A DNA stretch of 21,866 bases, taken from assembly GCA_002398105.1 (NCBI GenBank), contig DHCD01000034.1:3960-25825 (forward strand), given 5' to 3'. Positions 6,689 to 14,561 of this stretch are shown here, piece by piece. Position 1 is the stretch's first letter; the number at the start of each line of letters is the position of its first letter. A model generated the notes under the pieces. That model did no database searches. It worked only from the letters and a program-made list of their open reading frames with translations, and was not told the DNA's origin. Origin of the DNA: Syntrophomonas sp. UBA4911. GTDB taxonomy: Bacteria; Bacillota; Syntrophomonadia; Syntrophomonadales; Syntrophomonadaceae. Both the position numbers and the translations under genes were made by a program.

Positions 6689-8764
6689 TTAATTATTAAT
6701 CTTATCCATCTGTTCTTGTAAACCTTGCTCAATGATGAACATGACATCGTCCAATTGTTCTAAACTATCTAAGAAAAGCTCTACATCGCCATTACCCCAT
6801 CTTCCTAAATCGGTGATGTCTTTGCAAATGCCTTTTGGATCAATAACATTAGTATACTTCATATTAACTGAGACGCGCAGCCGTGATTTTTGGATCACGA
6901 TATCCACAAAATTAGTATCGGCCTTGTAGGCAATGTAGAGCTTCTTAAACTCGCGTTTTACGAAAGCAGACAGATTCATAATGCGAGTGTTGAGCTTTTC
7001 AAACAATATTCTATTGAATGCATTTAATTGTTCATAGCTCTCAATAGAATATTGAAATACGGAAGGTTCCTGTTTGAGATAGGGAGCAATTTGTGCCTCG
7101 GTCAATACAGGGAATGGCCATATTTTTCTGGCCAACTCACCAAATTCTTTGGCGCGAGTATTTATTTGCGACTCACTCCAGGTGGTCTGCGTGACTACAT
7201 ATTTGTTTATTCGGAGGGCACTTTGCTTGAAACCGCCATCCATTTCAAGCTTTTCAGAAAAAGAAGAATCACTCATCTCTGAGTTGTATGCCGTTAAAGT
7301 TAAGTTCCCAATGGTATGTAAATACTTTTTTTGCACCTCGTTCCAATTAGCCCCTAGCATAGAAATCCACTCAGAAGATAAATTGGAATTCTGAGGTATA
7401 ATATGCTCAATTGTCAGATTTCCTGTCACCACTGTTGATTTATTATCCCAGTTTTCCAAACGGCTTAAAATATAGTTACAGATGCGCATATGGTATATAT
7501 CCCTTGACTGGAACATTGCCAGAAATCGTTCATCATTCGGAAATTCCTTGTATGAATACTGCATAATGAAAAATGCTTTTACTGAATTTATATAATCATC
7601 TGTATGTATATAGTTTTTTATCGTTGCAAATGTCTTGTTCAACGAATTTGTAGGGATATCGCAGACAGCGCGTCGCAAGACATAGCTTATGCAGAGTCTT
7701 GCAATTTCCCGCAGTTCATCAATTGATAGAAAACCCCTGTCGCAGTCGTCGTGCACTTTCAGAAGGAAAGGGTAAACAACATCCATGCGGATAGCTTTCA
7801 TCCCGGCGTATAAATAACTCAAAATTGCGTCGGAGCTCTTGGCAAAGAACATGTTGGTATAATGCTTTGCGAATCTGTAAATATCTTGGCAAAGATTGGT
7901 GATATCCATATCACAATTGGAATGGTACCCCTTGAACTCCTTGTAAACCTCGTTCTTTTTTGGAATCCTGCCAAGTTTCATAGTGAGATAGTCACGAAAG
8001 AAACCGTCCATTAACTCGCTCTGATGTTCATAGTCGAACAGCAACTCCGTCGGTCGCCATATGTTATTGTAAACGGATGCCTGAATGACCGCTTCTAAAC
8101 CCATAAGGATATGGTTGCGGATAAGATCGGAATCTTTCAAATCCATACCCGTAGAGTTCAGACTTTCAAAAATAGCTTGTGGATCGTCATGCTGACGGTC
8201 AAGGGTTATATTGACGATTTGAAGTTTACCTATGGATTCATATATCTCTGTTGGTGATAAATCTTTCCTAGCGATTTGCGTCACAAAAAAAGCGTAATTA
8301 TCCAAAAGCCTGGATTTCACTCCATCTTTGATTGGAGAGCTTTCAATAAGCTTAACCAGAATATCTCGATCGGTTTGTGCCAAAAGCAATTTATAGCGAT
8401 CATTTTCCACCTCATATGTGTTTAGGAGAAGCGTATCCGTAATTTTATTCGCATTTACTCCCTCATCGGCATGTCCCTTCGCGTAGTCACGCAAGGCAAT
8501 AAGTAAGAGGGTCAGCGTAGTTAAGCGTTGTTGACCATCAATAATCATAAACTTCTGAACACCAATCGGCATGTCTTTTTCGGCGATATTCACGATAGAG
8601 CCGACAAAATGTCCCTCACGTCCGGCTTTTTGCATGGCGACGATATCAGACCATAATCGCTGGCATTGTTCCTTCTCCCAACTGTAAGCGCGTTGATAAA
8701 CCGGAATGACAAACTGCTTCGCCCCATTGAGTATCTGATAAATATTTCCTTTAACCGCGTCCAT
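6689..8764 (-). CDS. GmrSD-like DUF262/DUF1524 protein with C-terminal DUF5655
   Basis: A 691-residue protein of the GmrSD type. Fused GmrSD proteins are modification-dependent (type IV) restriction enzymes, best known against glucosylated hydroxymethylcytosine phage DNA. The N-terminal DUF262 domain has PVYQRAYSW (22-29 region), FVGSIV and IIDGQQRLTTL (74-84), the family's nucleotide-binding ParB-like motif, followed by FESLNSTGMDL (199-209). The DUF1524 nuclease domain has TIEHIIPQ (451-458) and IGNLTLTAYNSEMSD (485-499), an His-Me finger layout. About 570-690 resembles DUF5655, often a C-terminal partner of this family. All key motifs look intact. Its ATG lies 17 bases after the hsdR stop with AAAGGAT as binding site, so it is probably cotranscribed with hsdR. 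Its DNA is clearly more AT-rich than hsdR. The target is unknown. Confidence 0.9.
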   Translation of the reverse strand: MDAVKGNIYQILNGAKQFVIPVYQRAYSWEKEQCQRLWSDIVAMQKAGREGHFVGSIVNIAEKDMPIGVQKFMIIDGQQRLTTLTLLLIALRDYAKGHADEGVNANKITDTLLLNTYEVENDRYKLLLAQTDRDILVKLIESSPIKDGVKSRLLDNYAFFVTQIARKDLSPTEIYESIGKLQIVNITLDRQHDDPQAIFESLNSTGMDLKDSDLIRNHILMGLEAVIQASVYNNIWRPTELLFDYEHQSELMDGFFRDYLTMKLGRIPKKNEVYKEFKGYHSNCDMDITNLCQDIYRFAKHYTNMFFAKSSDAILSYLYAGMKAIRMDVVYPFLLKVHDDCDRGFLSIDELREIARLCISYVLRRAVCDIPTNSLNKTFATIKNYIHTDDYINSVKAFFIMQYSYKEFPNDERFLAMFQSRDIYHMRICNYILSRLENWDNKSTVVTGNLTIEHIIPQNSNLSSEWISMLGANWNEVQKKYLHTIGNLTLTAYNSEMSDSSFSEKLEMDGGFKQSALRINKYVVTQTTWSESQINTRAKEFGELARKIWPFPVLTEAQIAPYLKQEPSVFQYSIESYEQLNAFNRILFEKLNTRIMNLSAFVKREFKKLYIAYKADTNFVDIVIQKSRLRVSVNMKYTNVIDPKGICKDITDLGRWGNGDVELFLDSLEQLDDVMFIIEQGLQEQMDKINN

Positions 8765-8781
8765 TGTTCATTTATCCTTTC

Positions 8782-11700
8782 TCAGTTATCAGTCCACATT
8801 TCACACTGTCCAATTACAGTGGCGATTGCGTCTTCCATACCCTCCGGCGGATATTTGTACTTTTTCAGTAGTTTCTTCACCATGCGGCGCATACCGGCAC
8901 GAGCAGATTCCTTCTTTTGCCAGTCAATAGTGCGGTTCTTGCGGAGCATGTCGGTTAGTTCATGGGTCATCGCCACAAGTTGTTCGTTTTGGTAGAAGTC
9001 CTTGACGGCTTCTGGATGGGTCAGCGCATCGTAGAATGCCAGCTCTTCCTCAGATAGACTAAGCGCGTCGCCCACGGCTTGAGCGTTTGCCATATCTTTG
9101 GCCATCTTCATCAGTTCCACAATAACTTCTTCGTTGGAGAGCATTCCGTTCAGGTACGCCTTCATTGAGCGGGAGAGCATTTCTGAGAACTTTTCAGACT
9201 TGACGAGATTCGTCCTGCGATACAATGACACCTGCTCGGCAAGCAGCCGCTTCAGGATTTCGACGGCAAGGTTTCGTTCTTTCATCTTTGAGATTTCCTC
9301 AAGAAACTTCGGATCGAACAGGGAAAAGCCCGTATCAGCATCCGAAAACAGGTTGATTACGCCTTCACTTTGAATGCTCGCTTTCAGCAGTTCATTGATG
9401 CTGGCATTTATTTCTTTTAGGGACAGAGGCTTGCCTTCACCCGTTATGCGGGTGAGAAGGGTTCGCACCGCTTCAAAATATGCGGCCTCAAACCGGTGTT
9501 GTGGGTTCAGGAGCGAACGGCAAAGAGAAAGCGCCTGCCGCAGAAGCATTGCTTCCCTGATGAACGATTCCTTTTTTTTCTCTTTCTCCACTGCGGACAG
9601 GAAGTTCACACCGCCGCTGATAGCTTTGGCGCGGGCAAGGTCGGTAGCAGATTCGTTCATAAAGCCGGAGTAATCGAAACCGTGGAACAAATCTCGGCAA
9701 ACCTCCAATTTTTCCATAAACTTTGGCAGAGCGGTTTTGAAGATGTCCATATCACCGTAGTTATGCTTATCGCGATTGGTGTAGTCGTTCATCGCCTGCT
9801 TCAGCGCAGAGGCAATTCCAACGTAATCAACCACCAAACCGCCTTCTTTATCTTTGTAAACCCGATTGACGCGGGCTATAGCCTGCATTAGGTTGTGTCC
9901 CGCCATGGGCTTGTAAACATACATCGTGGCAAGGGACGGAACATCAAAGCCCGTCAGCCACATATCCACTACAATGACGATTTTCAGCTGGCCTTCGTTG
10001 TCCTTGAACTTCTTTGCCATTTCCTCACGGTGACGTTTGTTGCCGATAATAGCACGCCACTCTTCGGGATCTTTGTTGCTCTCAGTCATCACCACACCGA
10101 CCTTTTCTGCCCATACCGGGCGTAACTGAAGCAGTTTACAATATATCTTCATGGCGATGGCACGGGAGTAGGCGACAATCATTGCCTTGCCCGTGAGTAC
10201 GTACTGGCGGTTTTCCTCATAGTGCTTAATGATATCCTCGCACAACGCGGTGATAGTCTGCTCCGCACCGAGGATACTTTCCATCTGGCCAAGTTCCTTC
10301 TTGCTCTTTTCAATGGCATACGGTTCGGCATTCTCCTCTATACGGTCGTACTCGGCATCAATCTGCCGCAGAACATCTTCATCCAGCTTAAGATGAATGA
10401 CACGGCTTTCGTAGTAAACGGGGCGAGTTGCGCCGTCCTCCACGGCTTGGGTCATGTCATAAATGTCGATGTAGTTTCCGAAAACCTCAATAGTGGAGCG
10501 ATCCTCGCTTTTAATAGGCGTACCGGTAAAGCCGATATATGTAGCGTTCGGCAGGCTTTCCCGGATAATAAGCCCAAAAGACTTCTGAATGCGCCCGGTT
10601 GTACTATCTACTTTTTCGTCTATAAATTGGCTGCGGTGCGCCTCATCCGCCATGACGATAACATTTCGGCGATTGGACAAAATTTCAGAGCTTTCTTCGA
10701 ATTTCTGCGCGGTAGTAAATATGATGCCGTTTGCCCGCCGGCCCGCAAGCAGTTCTTTCAGATGGGTTCTGCTTTCGGCCTGCTGCGGCGCCTGGCGCAG
10801 GAAATCTGCACATTTGGCAAATTGTCCGAAAAGCTGGTTGTCAAGATCGTTGCGGTCGGTCAGCACCACGATAGTTGGGGAGTTCAACGCCTCTTGCGAC
10901 AGGTGGGCGTAAAATACCATTGATAGCGATTTCCCACTGCCTTGCGTGTGCCAGAACACGCCGCCCCTGCCATCCGTTTCGGTAGCTTTGGCGGTGGATG
11001 CAACGGCTTTCCGCACGGCAAAATACTGGTGATATGCTCCGATGATCTTCGTATCGTCGGAAAAGCAGACAAAATTTTTTATAATGTCAAGCAGCCGCAC
11101 TTTATCGAACATTCCTTCAATAAAGGTGTCGAATTGGGCGTACTGCGTATTCTCATAGCTGCCATCCTTCGTCTTCCACTCCATAAACCTGCCTTCACCT
11201 GCCGTAATTGTACCCGCTTTGGATGTGGCGAGATCACTCATAACGAGGAAGGCGTTGTATATAAACAAGGATGGAATTTCCCGCATATAGTTTCGCAGTT
11301 GGAGGTAGGCTTCGGAAGCGTCGGTTTCCTCGCGGGACGGGGACTTGAGTTCAAAAACCACCACGGGCAATCCGTTCAGGAACACGAGAACATCCGGGCG
11401 TTTCTCACTGTTCTCAATAATCGTCCACTGGTTGGCAACCGTGAAAGTATTACTCTCCGCATTTTCAAAGTCCACAAGATTGACGAGTACAGACCGCTGC
11501 TCGCCTTTATCAAAATAGTTCACAGATATGCCGTTCTGGAGGCAGTCCATGAATTGGATGTTCTTTTGCAACATCGTGCCGCCTTCAAAATTGTGCACCT
11601 TGTAGACCACCTCAGATAGGGCGGCTTCCGGCAATTTCGGGTTGACGCGCCGCAGAGCGGGCAGCAACTCGTCCATATAAAGCGGGTCGGAGTAGTCACG

Positions 11701-11793
11701 CGCCAAGGCCGGGGCGTAGACGTAACCGTACCCCAGCATGTCGTGGAACACCTCAATCACCGCGTTTTCGTAGTTGGCTTCGGTATATGCCAT
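8782..11793 (-). CDS. hsdR: Type I restriction enzyme R subunit (HsdR), no M or S partner in window
   Basis: HsdR is the translocase and nuclease of a type I restriction-modification complex (R2M2S1); it acts only when recruited by HsdM and HsdS. The protein has 1003 residues, normal length. Asp134 and the ELK at 148-150 in RPDVLVFLNGLPVVVFELK form the PD-(D/E)XK nuclease. The helicase motor has TQGSGKS (283-289), ADEAHRSQF (382-390), IGFTGTP (420-426), TGFDVPSL (614-621) and QAIARVNRVY (637-646). The helical C-terminal domain (about 690-1003) normally docks on the methylase. The ATG at 11793 is preceded by GGAGG 7 bases away. The opposite strand immediately upstream is transposase-derived DNA, so hsdM and hsdS are not where an operon would have them. 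The gene is intact, so partners elsewhere in the genome are possible. Confidence 0.95.
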   Translation of the reverse strand: MAYTEANYENAVIEVFHDMLGYGYVYAPALARDYSDPLYMDELLPALRRVNPKLPEAALSEVVYKVHNFEGGTMLQKNIQFMDCLQNGISVNYFDKGEQRSVLVNLVDFENAESNTFTVANQWTIIENSEKRPDVLVFLNGLPVVVFELKSPSREETDASEAYLQLRNYMREIPSLFIYNAFLVMSDLATSKAGTITAGEGRFMEWKTKDGSYENTQYAQFDTFIEGMFDKVRLLDIIKNFVCFSDDTKIIGAYHQYFAVRKAVASTAKATETDGRGGVFWHTQGSGKSLSMVFYAHLSQEALNSPTIVVLTDRNDLDNQLFGQFAKCADFLRQAPQQAESRTHLKELLAGRRANGIIFTTAQKFEESSEILSNRRNVIVMADEAHRSQFIDEKVDSTTGRIQKSFGLIIRESLPNATYIGFTGTPIKSEDRSTIEVFGNYIDIYDMTQAVEDGATRPVYYESRVIHLKLDEDVLRQIDAEYDRIEENAEPYAIEKSKKELGQMESILGAEQTITALCEDIIKHYEENRQYVLTGKAMIVAYSRAIAMKIYCKLLQLRPVWAEKVGVVMTESNKDPEEWRAIIGNKRHREEMAKKFKDNEGQLKIVIVVDMWLTGFDVPSLATMYVYKPMAGHNLMQAIARVNRVYKDKEGGLVVDYVGIASALKQAMNDYTNRDKHNYGDMDIFKTALPKFMEKLEVCRDLFHGFDYSGFMNESATDLARAKAISGGVNFLSAVEKEKKKESFIREAMLLRQALSLCRSLLNPQHRFEAAYFEAVRTLLTRITGEGKPLSLKEINASINELLKASIQSEGVINLFSDADTGFSLFDPKFLEEISKMKERNLAVEILKRLLAEQVSLYRRTNLVKSEKFSEMLSRSMKAYLNGMLSNEEVIVELMKMAKDMANAQAVGDALSLSEEELAFYDALTHPEAVKDFYQNEQLVAMTHELTDMLRKNRTIDWQKKESARAGMRRMVKKLLKKYKYPPEGMEDAIATVIGQCEMWTDN

Positions 11794-11843
11794 AGGAGAA
11801 CCTCCACGTTCAAGTTTATCAAAATGCCCAGACGATAAATCAT

Positions 11844-12494
11844 CATTTTACCTGGACAGCCAAACGAGCGACTAAGGATAAAACCGATCGGGAACGCATG
11901 ATCGAAAAACTTAAGAAAAGGCTTGATAAGCCTTACCAATTAAAGGCTGACCTCAAACGCGGGCGAAACCAGTATCTGAAGCTGGATGTTGATACAGACG
12001 GCTGTTGTTTGGATGAAGGAAAAATCGCTGAGGCTGAGCGTTATGATGGTTATTATGCGGTAATAACGAACAATCTTGATTACAGTACCGAAGAAGTCTC
12101 AAGGCTCTATGGCGGACTTTGGCAAATTGAGGAAACTTTCCGTGTCCTTAAGACAAATCTCCGAGCCAGGCCGGTTTTCGTCTGGTCGGATGATCATATC
12201 CAGGGACATTTTATGCTCTGTTATCTATGTCTTAGTCTTCTTCGTTATTCCCAGTATCTGCTCTTGCATGGGAAGAACGAAAGAGTATCTGCCAGCAATG
12301 TTATGGAGGCTTTCCGGCATCCTCTGGCGATCGTCCTCGGTAATTATCCCAATAATGTGGTGACCCCCACCCTGATACCCAAGGTTTATCTTCAGTTAGC
12401 CGAACTTCTGGGGCTTCCTCCCCTGAAAACCAATATGACCTTAACCAACTTCCGGACGGCTACCAAACTGGATCTTTCCCTCAATCTTAAATAA
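11844..12494 (+). pseudogene. IS1634-like (IS4 superfamily) transposase, C-terminal remnant
   Basis: The open frame runs from just after a stop at 11793 to the TAA at 12494. Resemblance to IS1634-type transposases begins near the left coordinate, at TAKRATKDKTDRER. The stretch YDGYYAVITNN, LYGGLWQIEETFRVLKT and HIQGHFMLCYLCLSLLRY is characteristic of the family's C-terminal part and holds the third acidic catalytic residue (Glu in QIEETF). About 217 residues remain of the usual roughly 550. The N-terminal half with the first two catalytic Asp residues is absent and no start with a ribosome binding site exists. It cannot encode an active transposase. The left break point lies within about 45 bases of the hsdR ribosome binding site on the other strand. 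A possible right end of the element is noted at 12556-12574. The exact left edge is uncertain. Confidence 0.85.
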
Positions 12495-12854
12495 CAGGAG
12501 ATTTTATAACCCCCCGAATGCCCTGAAATTCCCTATTTGCCGAGCTTTTATCCTTCTTATGTCATAAACTCAGGTATTATATTTAAATGATAAATGGGAT
12601 TTTTATGTAAACATGGATATAGCCATTCCCATCTAATTGTGCAATCATGAAGGTTACGATCTGTTTGCCCAATATCCAATGTCGGATTGGCGTGGCGGAG
12701 AGGTGCAGTTTATCCGGGACTCCGTGATTAACCTGATGCGGGGACCAGTTTATAAGACATGCCGCTTAAAGGCACGGTCAATAGGGAAACTTGTTGGACC
12801 ATACCCCAAACCGATACGGAAAAAGAGAGGCGTTATCCACCGCTTAGAGTCTTT
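12495..12854. other. Non-coding or decayed sequence between transposase remnant and toxin gene
   Basis: This 360-base stretch holds the CTTATGTCATAAACTCAGG sequence at 12556-12574 (with the inverted core TTATG-T-CATAA), a possible outer end of the insertion sequence. It also holds the right copy of the 46-base direct repeat. A 77-codon open frame from 12637 to 12870 resembles nothing recognised and runs through the direct repeat into the antisense of the toxin gene, so it is not called as a gene. No hsdM or hsdS remnant was recognised in either strand. Confidence 0.5.
12780..12825 (+). repeat. Direct repeat, right copy
   Basis: Matches 6513-6558 at 37 of 46 positions in the same orientation. 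It lies 29 bases from the stop codon of the toxin gene. The two copies bound the restriction genes and transposase remnant but exclude the toxin-antitoxin pair. Confidence 0.6.
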
Positions 12855-13118
12855 TTATTTATCATTATAGTGCCCTCGGCATTGTGCAATTTCTAAATGT
12901 CCATCATACAACCGATATACTAAGCGGTTTTCATCATCTATTCTGCGTGACTGCCATCCGGACAAATCCCCACGGAGCGGCTCGGGGTTTCCAATTCCAT
13001 CATAACCGTTGCGCTCAATGTCCTTTATAAGCTGATTTACCCGTCTCAGCGTCTTTTTATCCTGTTCTTGCCAATATAAATAATCTTTCCAGGCTCTATC
13101 CGTCCATAGTTTTTCCAT
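12855..13118 (-). CDS. yoeB: YoeB/Txe-family mRNA interferase toxin
   Basis: An 87-residue ribosome-dependent endoribonuclease toxin that cleaves mRNA in the ribosomal A site. It lines up with E. coli YoeB along its whole length: LWTDRAWKDYLYWQEQDKK, NPEPLRGDLSGWQSRRI, NRLVY and CRGHY. The known catalytic positions Glu46, Arg65, His83 and Tyr84 fall at exactly these numbers here, so it should be active. The ATG lies 6 bases after the antitoxin stop codon, and GAGGAA inside the antitoxin's end serves as ribosome binding site, giving tight coupling. The E. coli partner of YoeB is YefM; here it is paired with a RelB/DinJ-like antitoxin instead. Confidence 0.95.
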   Translation of the reverse strand: MEKLWTDRAWKDYLYWQEQDKKTLRRVNQLIKDIERNGYDGIGNPEPLRGDLSGWQSRRIDDENRLVYRLYDGHLEIAQCRGHYNDK

Positions 13119-13124
13119 AGAAGC

Positions 13125-13379
13125 TTATTCCTCAATCAACTCATGGGCGTTTAGTTTACCTTCATTTGCTTCCTGAATAGACTGCCGTAATACCTCCATA
13201 TTGGATTTGCTATAGAATGGGTCTATTTTTGTCGTAATTTCAAACGGAATACCACCCTGGCGAACTGTCTGACGAATAAACATATTAAAGGCTGTTGTCA
13301 TGTTTAAACCTAATTCCTCAAGAAGAGCATCTGCGCGAGCTTTTAACTCATCATCAATGCGGATATTTACTTGTGCCAT
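13125..13379 (-). CDS. RelB/DinJ-family antitoxin
   Basis: An 84-residue protein that should neutralise the YoeB-like toxin and repress the pair's promoter. The N-terminus MAQVNIRIDDELKARADAL is a ribbon-helix-helix DNA-binding domain, followed by LGLNMTTAFNMFIRQTVRQGGIPFEI, the DinJ/RelB core. The tail (about 50-84, SNMEVLRQSIQEANEGKL) would wrap the toxin. The frame stays open upstream to 13709, but the ATG at 13379 has a strong AAGGGGGG site, the family starts there, and the promoter at 13405-13433 lies inside the longer frame, so the short form is correct. Confidence 0.93.
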   Translation of the reverse strand: MAQVNIRIDDELKARADALLEELGLNMTTAFNMFIRQTVRQGGIPFEITTKIDPFYSKSNMEVLRQSIQEANEGKLNAHELIEE

Positions 13380-13404
13380 ATTAGAACCCCCCTTTTTGAC
13401 TATT

Positions 13405-13447
13405 ATGTTATAGCATTTGCTATACTGTGTCAACTTTAGTATAGCAA
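13405..13447 (-). promoter_or_regulatory. Promoter and autoregulatory operator of the toxin-antitoxin pair
   Basis: Read on the minus strand, a consensus TTGACA (13433-13428) and TAACAT (13410-13405) are separated by 17 bases, placing the start of transcription about 20 bases before the antitoxin ATG. A perfect 10-base inverted pair, TTGCTATACT (13447-13438) and AGTATAGCAA (13426-13417), encloses the -35 box. A further TATAGC-AAAT-GCTATA pair (13424-13409) fills the spacer and reaches the -10 box. The result is three GCTATA half-sites, as expected for cooperative binding by ribbon-helix-helix antitoxins. Confidence 0.75.
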
Positions 13448-13772
13448 TAACAGACCGGACAGCGAATGCGAAAAAGCAAGGCGGACAGGCCCCGACTGTC
13501 TGCCCCATTACAGGGATTTTACATGGTTCGCTTTTTGTTCCTATGACACCACGCCTAACCACAGGGATCATTTTTTGAAACCAGCTATATATTGGTTTTC
13601 CCTTTTGAATCTGGCTAAAGCCGGTAGCATATGCACAAATTATCAATGAAAAGCTGAACCCAAAGAGCGACAGTCGTAATAGTAAGGTTGATTTTATGGC
13701 ATCAAACACGTTCCGTAGAGTACGCGCCCAATGTACAAATTTGCGGGATATTAACTGGAATTGAGGTGGCTT
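13448..13772. other. Non-coding spacer upstream of the PHP gene
   Basis: A 325-base region without a convincing gene. The minus-strand frame passing through it is only an upstream extension of the antitoxin frame. It contains a stem at 13481-13503 (GCGGACAG, loop of seven, CTGTCTGC, one G-T pair) and inverted AAAAAGC/GCTTTTT segments around it. A weak promoter candidate toward the PHP gene is TTGAAT then CATATG 17 bases later, near 13605-13633. Confidence 0.5.
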
Positions 13773-14561
13773 ATGGATTTATATGGAGATTACCATACCC
13801 ATTCCCGGCGCAGTGACGGCAGGCAGAATGAAGAAGATATTATCCAGGCCGCCCGGGAGCGGGGTCTGAAGGAAGTTGCTATTACTGATCACGGTCCGCT
13901 GGCGGCCGTAATCGGAGTAAGGGATGCGGGCGAATACCTGCGCTTACGGGATAAGCTGGATGCCCTTGCTTCCGAGTATTCTGACATAAGGGCATTGCTG
14001 GGGGCTGAGGCCAATATCCGAGATCTGCAGGGCACTCTGGATATCCCGGTAGAAATAATAGCCGAAATGGATATACTCATTGCCGGGCTGCACCCTTATA
14101 CCCTTCCTACTTCACTTAAAGACGGCTGGGCAATTTTGGCCCAAAACTCCCTGCGTCATCTGGGGCGGGGACAGCGGGAAAAAGCGATTAACAATAATAC
14201 CAAAGCCGCCGTAGAAGCTGTCTATAATAACCCCCTGCTGGATATCCTGGCTCACCCTGGTCTGTTTTTCACTATTGATATAGGAGAAGTGGCCCGGGCT
14301 TGTGTTCGTAATAATGTCCTCTTTGAAATAAATTGCGGGCACGAATATCCCGATATATCTGCTATAATGGAAGCAGGAGAAGTGGGGGTTGACTTTATCA
14401 TCAACAGTGACGCCCATTTCCGGGAGACGGTAGGTAACCTGGAATATGGAACCGACCTGGTGGAAAAACTGGATATTGCTCCCGAGCAGGTGGCCAACCG
14501 ATCTCCGGGAGGAGGTTATACCCAATGGAGAAAAAGGAAGAGAAGCTGCACATACTCATAA
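13773..14561 (+). CDS. PHP-domain metal-dependent phosphoesterase
   Basis: A 262-residue single-domain PHP protein, likely a phosphoesterase with two or three metals; the family includes histidinol phosphatases and nucleotide or sugar phosphatases. Metal ligand motifs are visible in order: DYHTHSRRSDGR (6-17), ITDHGPL (40s), GAEANI (about 78-83), LAHPGLF (about 165-171) and NSDAHF (about 208-213). The start chosen is ATG 13773 with GAGGTGG just upstream; a TTG at 13761 in the same frame is less likely because it overlaps that site. The 3' end overlaps rapZ by 37 bases, so the two are translationally linked. Its place directly before rapZ-yvcK-whiA is a known arrangement in Clostridia. The substrate cannot be assigned. 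Confidence 0.88.
   Translation: MDLYGDYHTHSRRSDGRQNEEDIIQAARERGLKEVAITDHGPLAAVIGVRDAGEYLRLRDKLDALASEYSDIRALLGAEANIRDLQGTLDIPVEIIAEMDILIAGLHPYTLPTSLKDGWAILAQNSLRHLGRGQREKAINNNTKAAVEAVYNNPLLDILAHPGLFFTIDIGEVARACVRNNVLFEINCGHEYPDISAIMEAGEVGVDFIINSDAHFRETVGNLEYGTDLVEKLDIAPEQVANRSPGGGYTQWRKRKRSCTYS

Larger units (their letters stand above)
6513..12825. other. Accessory block between direct repeats
   Basis: Three genes foreign in context (GmrSD-like protein, HsdR, transposase fragment) are enclosed by the two 46-base repeat copies. They separate a glycolysis/sugar unit from the conserved rapZ-yvcK-whiA neighbourhood. Gene orientation switches to minus for the defence genes. No integrase, tRNA or clear attachment site is present. 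Confidence 0.55.

Noticed and set aside
9496..11619. Several open frames of 70-233 codons on the plus strand within hsdR
   Set aside because: They are antisense shadows of a well-conserved 1003-residue protein and show no family features.
12637..12870. 77-codon open frame on the plus strand
   Set aside because: No recognisable family, no convincing ribosome binding site, passes through the direct repeat and ends antisense in the toxin gene.
13380..13709. N-terminal extension of the antitoxin frame
   Set aside because: The promoter and operator lie inside it, and the family starts at the internal ATG with a strong ribosome binding site.
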